From the NCBI GenBank assembly GCA_050084985.1, contig JBITNC010000001.1, positions 120,838,001 to 120,902,000 of the forward strand: a DNA stretch of 64,000 bases, written 5' to 3'. Below are positions 1 to 12,079 of the stretch, piece by piece. Each line of letters starts with the position of its first letter. The stretch's first letter is position 1. Made by a program: the position numbers and the translations under genes. Origin of the DNA: Nageia nagi (taxonomy: Eukaryota; Pinophyta). The notes beneath the pieces are model-generated. The model searched no databases. It was not told the origin of the DNA and saw nothing but the letters and a program-made list of their open reading frames with translations.

Positions 1-1059
1 CAAATTATTTGAAATATTATTTTTCTATCAAAAATAGGTGCAAATATGGAAAACCAAAATGTGGAACATAAGGAACAAAAATGGATGCTACTAACGATGT
101 ACACCATTGTTCATATGTCATCCATGGAGTGGAAAAAGCAAAAGTAAAGGTGCCTCTTTTCATTCCTACCTCTACAAAATGTGTTTGGGTCATAACAATG
201 TCCCAAGTACATTATTGGTTAAAATTTAAAATTTCACCTATAGTGTATATTAGTTAGGTTGTTTATTTTCCTAGCCATTGAGAATTTTTGTCAATCGCAT
301 GCATGTGTTTATTAATTTTTATGCCTTATGGAAAATTAATCTTGCACTATTTCTGCATCTTCCCATTTGTTTTATTATTTCTCATGCTGCTAGCAATGTA
401 CCTCCTCTATTTTATACAACCAACAACATACATTTCCTAGGATAGAATGTAAACCAATAGTATTTCATTGATCCTTAAGGTGTTTTAAATTCATTAGATT
501 GGTTACATGATGGTTTTCATATTGTTATTAAGAAAAAATGATCGTATGTTTGAAATGATTTCAATTGGTCTTTTAGTACCTAGCTTGTAGGAGAATTGTT
601 TATTTTTCTTAAATAAGATTGCTTAGAGGTTTGATAATGTTTATTTAATACTACATAGATTAGATTGAATTTCATTTTTATCTATGTTCATTTACAATCA
701 AACTTGTTGCATGCATTATCTTTGTAAGAAAATATTAAAATGAATTGTGTGCTCATCTTGTTTTTCAAACACATTAAGTAAAAAACTAAACTCATATGCC
801 TACCATGATCTTCTCATATGCCCAAACTTGTAGAAATCCTACATGTGTGATGGTAACATTGAACTTGTTAATGCTAATAAAGTTGTATAGGTCTCTATAC
901 AACTAATCTAGGACAAAGGACCCCCATCCAAACTATGTCCCTCTCTCACAAATCTACCTAATAATCAAACCAAACCAAGTGGGATGTCAAAATTTTCTTG
1001 TTTGGGCACAAGAAAGTAGTAATGATAGTTTCTACATACAAATATAAATACCTTCCTAT
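1..1059. other. Unassigned AT-rich DNA, interior of truncated LTR element E0
   Basis: I see no recognisable protein, RNA or repeat here. From its place left of the antisense PMD remnant and the downstream 3' LTR, it is probably interior sequence of the plus-oriented element E0, whose 5' part lies outside the window. That is inference from position only. Confidence 0.3.
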
Positions 1060-1760
1060 TGGGAGAAATTGGTACACCTTTGGTAATCAGGTAGGTCAGT
1101 GGTCCCAATCATGATTAGTGTCTACTATGAGCCATAGATCCTCCTACTTGCAGACATTATTACCTACTAGCTCTCTCTGATCTATGAGATTCCCTTTGAT
1201 GGGAATCCCCCAAATCTGGTATACATCTAGTAGTGTGATAGTCATTTCACCTAGGGGTAGGTGAAATATACAATAATTTGGATTCCACCTCTTAGCTAGG
1301 GCTTTCAACAATGGTAGGTTCTATTAGATGTGCCCTATAATGGCTAGGTCTGCTAACCTTCACCTACTAAGGATTTCATCGATATGGTTAGTCTTGGCCT
1401 TTTCTAGCATGATCATGGTTATGGGTCTCCCCTAGATGAGAACCTTGTACTCCTGCAAGGGGATAAACAAAAATTGAATTAATTGGACACCTTGCTAACT
1501 AAAAAATTGTATTAATGAAGTTAAACAAGACTAAACACATGAATTTATCAAAGATTATAAATAAAAATTGAACATACCATATGGTCAAAAGGTAATGAGT
1601 GAATATACTTAGGAATATGGCCTCTATGGCTAGTAATGGGATGGTTGACCCCTATCCATGCCCCCTCACCATAGAATATGGTGAAAAATAGGAAACTGAC
1701 ATCTAGGTAGAAGATAATCACATCAAGAATGTCTAACTCAGGTAAAAAGCACCTCACACA
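1060..1760 (-). pseudogene. Plant mobile domain (PMD) ORF remnant, antisense in element E0
   Basis: The reverse strand at about 1300-1165 reads KRWNPNYCIFHLPLGEMTIT followed by LLDVYQIWGIPIKGNLI. This is the PMD signature: a RW.P hinge, FHLP.GE, then TL.DV and a G.PI.G turn. PMD proteins (the MAIN/MAIL1 type in Arabidopsis) are nuclear plant proteins, and the domain also occurs in transposable elements. Upstream on the same strand, 1757-1548 is open for 69 codons and may be the N-terminal part; I do not recognise it alone. Stops and frame changes separate the pieces, so this is a pseudogene. It is antisense to the LTR at 3581, the same relation as the PMDs in E1 and E2. PMD identity is fairly sure; the ends are approximate. 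Confidence 0.65.
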
Positions 1761-3566
1761 ACTATAGATGGTTGAGAATAATTCAAATGGATGGCATCAA
1801 GTCAGCAATAGTGAGCAACAAGTCATTAGGTAAGCAAGAGTGCCAAAGCAACCAAGCAGGTTAGTAAAAAGTTAAAATGAAGTTTTAAATTATTAATTTT
1901 CTTTATATATTTTCTAAAATTAATTGATACCCTAGGAATTTTTCCTCGTTTGTCCTAGGTTAAGTGGAAATCTTATTTTGCTTGTCCATTATGCTTAATA
2001 TTAATTTAGGTGATTGCAATTTCTATTTTGAAAAATATTATTATTATTTTCATGCCACTAATGGCATATATTTCTATAAATTAATCATGAATTTAGTGGC
2101 TAATGATTGAAAATATTGAAAATATACCTTTTCCTTGGTAACTATTGGTTCCTAATTGAAACTTTATCATTTGCATTATTTAAATTTATTACTACTAAAT
2201 ATATGCTACGAATAGCATGGAATGGGACAAATTGGTCAAAATTCTAATTGTGCTAGTTCAAATCTTATTGTAATAAGTTTAATTGCATGGTCATTAATAT
2301 TATGGGATTATTGTACATGTTGAATTTTTATTGCTAAAGTTTAATTTAATTTAAATTGTAAACTAAATTTTCATCTTTAAAATTGCTCAATGATTACGAT
2401 TCCTCTTAAATCGAAAATGTATGTTTTGTTATTAATTGGATGCATTCTTTATTTTGAAAAGTAAAACATCCTTTTGTACATCACCAATGGTGTGAAGAAT
2501 GTCAAATTGTGTTTGCTTTCAAATAACTATAATTCTTACATATTATTTATGGTTCGAAATGATGGCTACTTGAATTTTATACAAATAAAAAAGACAAATT
2601 GAATATGTTGTCAAATTTTGCTATTTCATATCTCACTCTCAAATTTTTATCACAAATAGCAATGTTATTTCCTTATGAGGGGATGCATAATGATATAGAT
2701 GATTGTCAATTGAATATTTTCTCATTTCTATGATTCTTTTATGAATATGGAATGTTTTATGGATAAGGATCAAATTTGTTGAATACATGATCATAAATTT
2801 ATAGGCATTTCACGCTGCTAATAGTGTACATTTACATTAAAAAATTATGTAAATTGAAATACAAGGCCAATGAATGTATGAATATCTAGAACATTGAAAA
2901 AAATTGAATGCTATTTTATTGACAATTATTTTTTAAGCCATGGTCATTCCATGAGCAAATCTCTCATTTTTATAGGATTATTCCAAGCTTGAGTCATTAA
3001 AAGTTCTCATTAGCTTGATAATCATCATTATTCCAAGCTTGAATCATTAAAAAATTCTCATTAGCTTGGTATTCATAGACTATAATTTATTCATTACAGT
3101 AGTTTATACATCATGGATATTAAAAGCCTAGGGCATTACAGTGTTCTCATGTGCTTGCTCTTCATATACTATGAGTTGTCTATCATAGTAGTCTATGTAT
3201 CATGGTTTATAGCACTATGAATCACATCAGACATAGTGATATAGTGCATATTATATTAATTTCATTATTACTATTTCCATTGCTTATTCTTTCATGGATG
3301 TGATCTATGCGAGTATATGTTGCTTTTTTCTATAGATATTATCCTGGTGGTAGGATTGGTATCAACCATTCACATCATAAAGGAATTCTTATTTTTGGCT
3401 TGCTTACCCAATGCAACATGATCTAGTGGAAACCAAGATCAAAAGGAGGCAAATAATATACCACACTCAATGTATTGATAGTAAAAGGAAATTCCACTTT
3501 ACTATTAAATTTTTTTATCTAAACTTCTTTGGATTATGCAATTTCAATGTTTTTCATTACATATCC
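1761..3566. other. Non-coding 3' interior of E0
   Basis: AT-rich with no recognisable protein. A short imperfect direct repeat lies at about 2970-3075 (two copies of a segment containing CCAAGCTTGA.TCATTAAAA and TTCTCATTAGCTTG). The last ~50 bp before the polypurine tract (about 3526-3572) recurs in inverse orientation at 5705-5757, so it is the conserved 3' end of this element family. Confidence 0.4.
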
Positions 3567-3580
3567 AAAGAGGGGCAAAA
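3567..3580 (+). other. Polypurine tract of E0
   Basis: AAAGAGGGGCAAAA lies directly before the TGTAGACACC start of the LTR at 3581. Position and composition are those of the plus-strand priming site of an LTR retrotransposon, which makes the next LTR a 3' LTR. A decayed version sits at 5700-5716 on the minus strand. Confidence 0.65.
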
Positions 3581-4300
3581 TGTAGACACCTAAAAATGAT
3601 TTATTATTTATTTAATAAATCATATTTAGAGTCATTAAATGATTTAAAAGGAAATAATGTATAAATCAAGATAAAATTCTATTATATTACAAATACCATG
3701 TGCAAGGACTAATGTATTATCATATACCATGGGTTATATTTTAAATTATCTTGAATATCAAAAATATTATCATTATTGCTATGTGTCTTCTTTCACTCCA
3801 TTTTTGTTTCTTGTAGGTATAAATATGGGAGGAGAAGGTTGACATCCCTTTTGAATCTCTCTGATAGGTGATTTTCCCAAACATCAAACTTATGGTGTCT
3901 CTTAACACCACCTATCTTGAGAATTTATTATACTCTTTGAGCTCTGTTATCTCTCTCTTGTGCGACACATGGAACTAGGAATCCAATACCATCAATAGCA
4001 TGCCACTTCTACTTAGCTAGCAATGTGCACCTTCTAGATTAGGAGGTTATATTTTTGGGAATGAATCATGGTTCTATTCTAGAGAATATTTGTTATGAGT
4101 TCATCTAAAGTTCGATCGCAATCCTCTGAATATGCATAGTTGTTCTACTCTTGAGGATTGTACATACATTGGCTACTTATCTCACTTTGTATCAGGCTTA
4201 TATGTTTCATGTATATTTATTATAATCTAATATAGAGTTGGTTATCATTGTATTCATAGACCATTTATTTATTTATTAATTACATATTTTTGGGTCTACA
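3581..4300 (+). repeat. 3' LTR of E0 (copy L1)
   Basis: It begins TGTAGAC right after a polypurine tract and can be read to GTCTACA at 4294-4300, a 7-bp perfect inverted terminus. A TATA-like TATAAATA at 3818-3825 is in the right place for the LTR promoter. The first ~340 bp align, inverted, with 5360-5699 and 21235-21581, sharing the start T.TAGA..CCTAAAAATG and the stretch around AGGTATAAAT. The right end is uncertain: in the copy at 20.7-21.6 kb the matching TTTTTGG run leads into a primer-binding site, so the true end may be 10-15 bp further left. Confidence 0.65.
3818..3825 (+). promoter_or_regulatory. TATA-box-like element in LTR L1
   Basis: TATAAATA followed by a GGGAGGAGAAGG stretch, about 240 bp into the LTR. 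The related inverted copy at 5.45 kb keeps a similar AGGTATAAATGGAGG, which supports a conserved core promoter. Inference from position and conservation. Confidence 0.45.
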
Positions 4301-4307
4301 TAAATGA

Positions 4308-4580
4308 TCATTGGATATGCATAGAAATAATATGATGGGAGGGCCAATAAATTATTTGACTAAATGACTCATTGAAGTTCAGTCTCATGGGCACAAGGAT
4401 GCATGATATACATAAAATTGATATGCTAGAAGGGATAACAAATTATTTAAAAAAATGACACATCAAAGTGTAGTATCATGGATGTAATGAATGCAAGATA
4501 TACATAAAATTGATATGTTGGAAGGTCTAGTGAAATATTTAATAAAAAAACTTCATCAAAATGCAATCTCATGGATAAAT
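4308..4580. repeat. Tandem repeat, about 91-bp unit, three copies
   Basis: Three degenerate copies follow one another. Each has a GATATACATAAAATTGATATG-like segment (ATATG.ATAGAAATAATATG in the first), then AATTATTT.A..AAATGACTCAT and a TCATGG. The anchors at 4405 and 4496 are 91 bp apart. It lies immediately right of LTR L1. Confidence 0.55.
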
Positions 4581-5359
4581 TTGATTACAAGTCTTATGTC
4601 CTACAAAATAATTTGCACACCTCATATTAGGCACCAACATGTATGGAAATGGTTCATTAATAATTTTACACACCTAACATTAAATAACAAAATGTATATA
4701 AATGATTCCTTTATTATTTTTGTAAAATACCAAGATAGCCTTTCAACTACCATAAAATACCAAAATTATCTTCATCCATAATTTTTTTGTTTTCATCCAA
4801 CCCCTAGAATTTGATTGTTTATAAAAAATAAAATTTTTGGTGAAAAATTGAAATTTAAATATTTGGAATATTCCTTCTAACTTAAAAAATAGTCAAGTAA
4901 TTCAAGCATGCACATCAAATTTTTGGCATACAAGTTTACCTATAGATACTGCCTATCATGTAAGGTAAATTTTTATTAGTGCACACAAAAACATTATACA
5001 CATCATAGGGATCAAATATCAGGAATAATAATTATGATATAAGATAAATGATTTATGAAGGTTCCTATGGGTTTTCAATTAATCAATGCTTATCATTTCC
5101 TCAATCTTACCAATTTGTTCCCATAACCAACTCATGTTGGTTCCCTAGGATCTCCAACTTGATTATCATGTTAATTTGACCCATAACCTATCTCAATAAT
5201 CTCAAAGCTAGTATCAATTTGACACAAATATTGCATATAATGAGTTATTTTTATTCATCTTGTGATCTCATTCACACTCAATTTTTCCAAACATAATCGA
5301 GCCATAACAAAATTTTGAAGGCATTTAAAATTATAGGTGTAACAGGGTCATTACAAATC
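4581..5359. other. Unassigned AT-rich spacer
   Basis: I see no gene. At its right end, TGTAACAGGGTCATTACA (about 5338-5355) has the look of an LTR terminus, but no partner was found, so I do not call an element here. Confidence 0.3.
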
Positions 5360-5699
5360 CTAAAATAGGTGACATCAAGAGACATTGCTAGTGTAGTATG
5401 ATGTATGGAAAACCACCTATAAAAGATATCTGATAGGTAATGTTAACCTAGCTCCTCCATTTATACCTATAAGGACATAGAAAGGAGTGAAGGCCAACAT
5501 ATAGCAAAAGAATATTATCTTTGTAATATCAAGATATTTTGTAATTTAATCATGTTTGATAATGAAGCATTGAACTTGGCACATGATATAACAATTGGAT
5601 AACATATTATCCTTGATTTATGTGATATTATTATTTATTCTTTTTAGATATCTAAATATAATTTATTAATTAATAAGAATTCATTTTTAGGCATCTATA
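5360..5699 (-). repeat. LTR fragment (copy L2), minus orientation
   Basis: Read on the minus strand, it starts TATAGATGCCTAAAAATGA at 5699 and aligns with LTR L1 through the TATA region and the CACCTATTTTAGG-like end. On the plus strand it is roughly 80% identical by eye to 21235-21581. It is preceded (minus sense) by a decayed polypurine tract and the conserved 3' interior, so it is the 3' LTR of a minus-strand element. The left part is missing relative to L1. Confidence 0.65.
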
Positions 5700-5760
5700 T
5701 TTTCCTCCTCTTTGGATATGTAATGAAAAAGCATTTTGAAATTGCATAATCCAAAGAAGC
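5700..5760 (-). other. Decayed polypurine tract and conserved 3' interior of E2
   Basis: On the minus strand this reads GCTTCTTTGGATTATGCAAT, then a variable stretch, then CATTACATATCCAAAGAGG and an A-rich purine run abutting L2. The same block precedes LTR L1 at 3526-3580, which fixes the orientation of this element as minus. Confidence 0.6.
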
Positions 5761-7539
5761 ATAGAGAAGTATGAAAAAATTACAATAATAATGAGAATTT
5801 CCCTAAAATATTTCTATGCTTGAGTATAATATCTTGTCATCCCCTTTTGGGTTTAGTTACCTTAAGTAATTATCCTATGGGGAAACCAAGCCAAAAGTTG
5901 CATCTTTTATTTAGAGGATTAAGGATGCCTTTGGCTCTACTCTCCAATATGGTGAATATGAATATGTGAAAGAAAATAAGATAATACCTATTAAATTACA
6001 TCTTTTGGAAGAATAAGCATATAGTAACAAATATGGAAGAGATAGAATGGATTGAATTTGGATCATTACCTTTATGGCTAATGGCATATTTGGAATTTGT
6101 TGGTGCCCCAAAGGAAATGGGATCAAAGAACAATCCAATGGTGTGAATTAATTCGAAATAATATAATTACCTATGACTTGTAATTTTGATAGATGTGCTA
6201 ATGGCTGAACCATGACTCTTTGAAACTTTTATGAGTAGAAAATGTATATGCATGTATGAAAAATTTGCATTTAAAATCAATACAAAATATTTGTAATACT
6301 ATATTTTTGATATATGACATGATCTTGAGTTTAAAAATACTAGTATTTGATATATTATTTATTTTGGACAACATAAATGCCCTAGTAGTAGAACTTGCAT
6401 GGCACAAACACCCTTAATTTTGTAAATTTTTTGAAAATAGTTTTATTAGAATTTGTTAGCAATAACATGCTTAACAATCATTTTTCTACAAATATAGCAT
6501 TTGATATTCATCATTTTCTAAAATAATTAAAAAATATATTACATGAATAATATATAAATTTATACTAAAAAAAGGTGTGAATGCCCCTACATTAATGAGG
6601 TACAGTGTGGACATAGTTAATGTAACATTTTTTTTTAAAAAGGCTTAGCATTATTTTGTAACATAATTTTAAAGCTAATGAAGTAGTAAAAATGGAATTT
6701 ACATGTTGAAATTATCAAAATTAGGAAAAAGAACATGCATGCCTAAAAATTAGAATTTTTGAGTTTTAATAAAATAAAAAAGTAAATCAAATTGGCTTAT
6801 TTGTGTATTTTAAATTAGGCACTTACCTTGGGCTTACCTATCACTCATGGAGGATATTTTGGTATTTTGAGGTTGATGTGAGCAGATTCTATCTAGATAT
6901 CCTACATGAAGTTGATTATTGTGAGCATTTTAAACTACATAGATTCAATTTTGGTGGACCCACCATAGAAAATGATGCATAAATGGCATGGTGGATGGCT
7001 AAAAGATCCTTGGTATGATGGTGGGTTCACATCGTGAAGCTCCTTTGAACATTGTTGATTGACCATATGGTGAATTGGTTAGGTTTCTTCATTTTTATAA
7101 CTTTGTGATATTTATTCCCATATTTTTTATTAGATTTGCATGAACAACTTTAAATTTTCTCTATCGCATGGACTAAATTACTTTGCATCTTGAAACCATA
7201 AATCCTAATGCTATAGGGGTGAATATTCTCTAATCGGCTAATATGAGGTTTTTTAGTGTTTAATTATTTTGAAAATTTGGACCTTGGATATTACACCATT
7301 TAGCCAAAAAATTTCAAGATAAAAAAAATTATGGGTCGACTCACCAACATTTTATAATTTTTTTATAAAGATAAGTGCAAATAGCCACCTCTACCTCCTA
7401 TATTTTCATAAGCAATTATCTAGAAAATAAAAAAATTACTTTTTGCTGATGAAATTGGTAATTATACTCTATATATAAAGTTTATAAAATTCAACCATAT
7501 ATACCAACATTTTAAATTTTAAGTTCTCTAAGATGCTCG
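5761..7539. other. Unassigned interior DNA of E2
   Basis: I see no recognisable coding region, only AT-rich sequence and short open frames without family resemblance. By position it is 3' interior sequence of the minus-oriented element. Confidence 0.3.
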
Positions 7540-8230
7540 TATATGAGTGATTGCAGACAAATGTTTGCAAGGGATTGCAGATGCTTAACAACTAAGAAAT
7601 CTAGACATTCGTCTAAGAGTGATCACAAATGCTCATCTTTGCATGATTGCATATGCTCATCTATGTGGAATTGTAGATTCTCATTTATGTAGGATTGTAG
7701 ATGCTCATCTATGCAAGATTGTATACGCTCATATGTGCAGGATTGTAGCTGCTCATATATGTGGTATTATAGATGCTCATCTGTGCAGTATTGTAGATGC
7801 CCATCTATGCAATATTACAAATTCCCATATATGAAATATTATAGATTCCCATCTATGTGACATTACAGATTCCCATCTATGTGATATTACAGATGCTCAT
7901 CTATGTGATATTGTAGATGCTCATCTATGTGACATTGTAGATGCTTATCTATGTGACATTATAGATGCCCATTTGTACAACATTGCATATGCTCATCTAT
8001 ATGATATCGGAGATGCTTTTCTATTGGGGAAATCAAATTATTGTTAGGTATAGTATTTCAAATTTAATATGACCATTATTTATCACCTAAGGAATATGTA
8101 TTGTAAACACTCATCATTATGTTATGTTAGAAATTCAAAGGCTAATTTTTTATTGTAGATGCCTATTTATGAGGGATTACATACATCCATTTATGAGGGA
8201 TTATAGATGCTCATATCTAAGGAATGGAAC
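7540..8230. repeat. Minisatellite A, 24-bp unit
   Basis: Tandem copies of GATTGTAGATGCTCATCTATGTGA-like units, period 24 bp, running most regularly from 7600 to 7990 with decayed copies to 8230. The plus strand at 7619-7834 stays open for 71 codons as an octapeptide repeat of the form IVDAHLCR (nine or so units). Whether this was ever translated is unknown. Same period as arrays B, C and D. Confidence 0.85.
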
Positions 8231-8427
8231 CTTTTAAAAAATTTAAGGGAAATAAGCACAATAATTTTCTTGTAAAAAAAGAAAATTGGAAAATATTTCA
8301 CTCACTAGTAGGCATTGACAACTTGCGACATGATAGTCATAGGTTGTTTTACACAATCCTTTATTATTTTGCTTTTACATATCAATAGTTAAATTTTTGT
8401 TTAGTCATCATATGATTAGGAATATAT

Positions 8428-8697
8428 TTGTATGCAAAAAACATAATTGATCCCAATTTTCCACTACATGAGGATATTCTAGAAAACATAATTGATATTG
8501 ATATGCCACCACTTGAAGATATTTTTAAAAACATTGTTGATCCTAATATGCCACCACTTGAAGATTTTTTGATGATGATGTACTTAGATGATAATATTGT
8601 AAACCATAAAAACATAAAACCTACACCTAATATGGCTACTGCAGCTCCTAATACTCTTATACAAATTGACAATATCAAATCTGATAAAGAAACATAA
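8428..8697 (+). CDS. Small ORF with three 16-residue repeats, upstream of hAT relic
   Basis: An 89-codon frame containing three consecutive 16-residue repeats, NIIDPNFPLHEDILE-, NIIDIDMPPLEDIFK- and NIVDPNMPPLEDFLM-like (48-bp DNA period), acidic and proline-containing. It ends 67 bp before the zinc-finger-like start of the hAT relic, so it could be the N-terminal part of the same transposase gene. I do not recognise it as a known domain, and the opposite strand is also open here, which lowers confidence that it is coding. Confidence 0.35.
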   Translation: MYAKNIIDPNFPLHEDILENIIDIDMPPLEDIFKNIVDPNMPPLEDFLMMMYLDDNIVNHKNIKPTPNMATAAPNTLIQIDNIKSDKET

Positions 8698-8764
8698 AAT
8701 CACCAAAAAATGAAATCTATAGGAAGTTCTTAGAAATATAAAAGGAAAAAAATTCATTGGTTTA

Positions 8765-11000
8765 TTGGTTGATCATTTAAGGAAAAATGGTCATCATAGT
8801 TTTTTTTATTATCCTAGTGATTCTAAAAATGGTGATCCTCCAATAGAATGTACATGGAAGATTTGTTCATGGAAATTAGGAAAGGAACAAAAGATGCAAC
8901 TTAAATATGAAACAATCAAAAAACATTATGGAAAGGCATATGTGAATACAATAGATCAATATGAAACAATTATAAAAGTTCAAATCATAATGGATGATAC
9001 TAAATGTTTCCATAATAAATACAAAAATTGAATATAACAAGATAATGAAAAAAAAAAATTTGCAAACAAACAGGTGCCACAGTTACAACACAATACAAAA
9101 AAGCAAATGAAGAACTTTAGTTTCAAAAAGTTTACAATTTATTGTCATTTTTTATATTTTGAAACAAGGTAAACCAATTATAGATTTTTATAATCATAAA
9201 ACACTTTTTGATTTAGCAAGTGTGTAGTACCTACCAAGTTCTCATTGGTCTGATCAGAGTGGTTGGAAAATGGAAAAATATCTTACATTGGTAGAAAGAG
9301 AATATTTAAAAGAAAGTGTTAAAAAATCAAGATTCATTTATTTATCAATTGATGAGGTAACTACAATAGATAACACATATTAGGTATGTATACATATGTA
9401 CACATTCATAGAACATGTTAGACAACCCCATTTGCTAACAATACATAGAGTAAAAGAAGCTTGTAACTCCAAAAACTTGTTCAATCTTGTTGTAAATAGT
9501 TTGAAAGAGATTGCTAATATGGATTATGAAGAAATTGCAAGAAAGCTAATATATGTAGGTGCATATGGTGCTTCAGTAATGCAAGAAAATAAAAATGGAC
9601 TTTGTGTTCAACTTCCAACATCATTTGCTCTATATATGATACCTATTCATTATATGGCTCATAGATTGAACCTTTTGTACAAAATAGTAACCACATATAC
9701 TTGTGTGGCCAAAGTGGAGGAATTGATGGATGAGGTATATGCATACTTTTAAAAAAGCTTCAAAAGGAATGTCAAATTCCAATAATTTTCACTCAAAAAA
9801 TCTGATGGAAAAAGAATGTTGAAACATGTGGACACTAGATGGATTTCAATGTTTAAACCTACAGAAAGAGTATTTAAACAATATAAATTTTTGACAAGTT
9901 TTTTCTATCAAAATAGAAGAGGTGTTGATAGAGCCAAGGATTTATTGTATCATATGAAAGAAGTGGAAACATTATTAATGTTATATGGAATGAATTGATC
10001 AAGATTTCTCAAGAAATATCTATATATATAAATGATTTTGTAAGTGCAAGGAAATGAGTATCTAGACTATAGATAGATTGTATGAAACCAATTTTATAGA
10101 TCTATTATTCAAGAATTAGAATTCATTGACAAATGTGAAAAATTCAAAAAATTATATTCAATTATTTATACATTGTATTATTTCAATGGAAACAATATTC
10201 CTCTATAATGTTTTGAAAGATAGGGTGTGAGGTCATCTACTAAAATTGAATTTGAGCAAGTTTCTTTGATGCCTATCAGATTTGAAATAATTTTGCAAGA
10301 ATCAAGGATTAAGCTAAGAAGCATTGTAGATACATTAACAAGAAAAATTAGAAAAGATTTCATAGAGATGATTTTCTTAAAGCTATGATTGTGTGAATTT
10401 GAATTTTTGAAATCCAATTTTGAATTACAACAATACAAGTTAGTTTTTTAACAAACATATAGAGAATATTGTAACTCATTTTAGAAGAACTATAGAATTC
10501 AATGGTGTAGAGATCAAAGGAATTCTAGACAAAAAGGATTTGATTCAACAATCTAGAACTTTTGGCTTGAAAATGGTTGGTTATTTTAAAGAATTAGTGA
10601 ATCCATTAGAGCTTAGTTCCATCATACAAGTGTGGAAAAACTTTATCCAAGTAGTATTCTATGAGATTAAATATCATAGTATTTTAATTTATATGAACTA
10701 TGTCAAATAATGATTTTGGGTTCCATGGAGGATGAAAAGGTTTTTAGTACTTTAGAGTATGTTAACTCAAAAACATGAAATAAATTGGAGAAAAATATTG
10801 AAATTTGTTTGAGAATTTATGTCTTACATCATATGCTGAAGAGATTTTCTTATGATAGAGAAATAGCATTATGGAAATCATTGAGTGAGAGAAGGGGATT
10901 AAATCAAATAGTTAAAAAGGATGATGATGATACCTTCATATATCAAATTATGAATGTTTCAGAAGATTCAAATGCATGCACTAATGGAACATGTCTCTAA
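8765..11000 (+). pseudogene. Decayed hAT-superfamily transposase (DUF4371/ZMYM1-like)
   Basis: Several fragments in order match a hAT transposase. At 8840-8960, C.WKIC.WKLGKEQ....KYETIKKHYGK resembles the N-terminal zinc-finger/TTF region. At 9330-9480, SIDEVTT.D begins the catalytic core. At 9560-9700, YGASVMQENKNGL and IHYMAHRLNLL correspond to the core 'G.S.M' and 'H..AHRL' motifs. At 9816-9900, LKHVDTRWISMFKPTERVFK matches the VDTRW..L block. At 10730-10870, a DEKVFSTLEYV / LEKNIEICLRIYVLHHML region is the C-terminal dimerisation (hATC) domain. Frames switch and stops interrupt throughout, so it is inactive. Terminal inverted repeats and an 8-bp target duplication were not found by eye. 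It probably inserted into the minus-strand LTR element around it. Confidence 0.75.
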
Positions 11001-11309
11001 TGAACATGTTCTAGATACCATAACTATAATTTATAAAAAAAAATTGTTGTGACCTGTAATGTAATTTGTTAGAAATTTTCTAGATTATTCAATGTTTAGA
11101 ATTTTGGATTATCTAGTGTTTGAAAGGAATTGAATGTAGTATTTTTAACAATGTTATAGATATTGTATTTGACATTTGTTAATTTTGAGGAAAATTATTG
11201 AATGTTATTTTGTGATGAATGTATGCATCTTAATTCTTATCAATAATTCAATACTTTTTGAAATTCTATAATTTGTAACTTGTAAGCTTTTGAATTTAGC
11301 TTATCAAGA

Positions 11310-11592
11310 CACTAACATCATCTGGGTCAAGATACTGACAATAATTTTTATCATCCAAGTCAAGACACTAAATATCATTTGATTTTATATGCTAACGATC
11401 ATCTAATTTTATATGTTGAATGTCACCAAAGATTATACATCTATGATCATCTACATTCATACATTGATGATCATCTACATTTATACACTGATGATCATCT
11501 GCATTTTAATAATGATGATTGTATGCATTTATAAAATAATGATCATCCACATTATACAATGATGATCATTTTGCATTTATACAATACTTTCA
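11310..11592. repeat. Minisatellite B, 24-bp unit
   Basis: Tandem units like GATGATCATCTACATTTATACACT, period 24 bp in the best-kept copies at 11440-11520, with decayed copies on both sides. Its reverse complement (TGTAGATGATCATC...) resembles the unit of array A, so arrays A and B are in inverse relation around the hAT relic. Confidence 0.75.
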
Positions 11593-12079
11593 TAGGCTAT
11601 CATTTAAAGAAATACTTTTTCCAAACATTCAATGATTAGAAAAATATGCCTCTAAAAAAAGAAATAACCATTCTAATAGTTTTCTCAAAATGCAATGATT
11701 CTTAAAAACATACTTGCTTACAAAATTATAAAAAATAAATAGCACTATCATTCAACATACATACTTATGCAAACATTTAATGATTTAGAATATAGTTGCT
11801 CATAATGAAAATGCAATTACTCATGAATTAGAAGCATTCCTTTTCATTTCAATTATTCAAAGTCTTACAACACTGGTAATGATTAAAAAAAACCTTGCTT
11901 ATATCAAAACATAATGCCACATATTCAAAAAAGTACAACTAGCCTTTCTAAAATTAAAAACACCTTGTCCAACAATATTTAAAAACTTATCCACTAAAAC
12001 TCAAAATATCATAACCATAAGTTTTTTTAAATAGCACAACTTACTAAAAAAGTTCTAAACTTCCCACTAAATGTTTAAA
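11593..12079. other. Unassigned AT-rich spacer
   Basis: I see no gene or strong repeat, only degenerate A-rich sequence. Confidence 0.3.

Noticed and set aside
5338-5355. TGTAACAGGGTCATTACA as an LTR terminus
   Set aside because: Looks like an LTR end but no repeat partner in the window; may be chance.
7540-8230. CRISPR array
   Set aside because: Contiguous tandem repeat without spacers, in a plant genome; it is a minisatellite.
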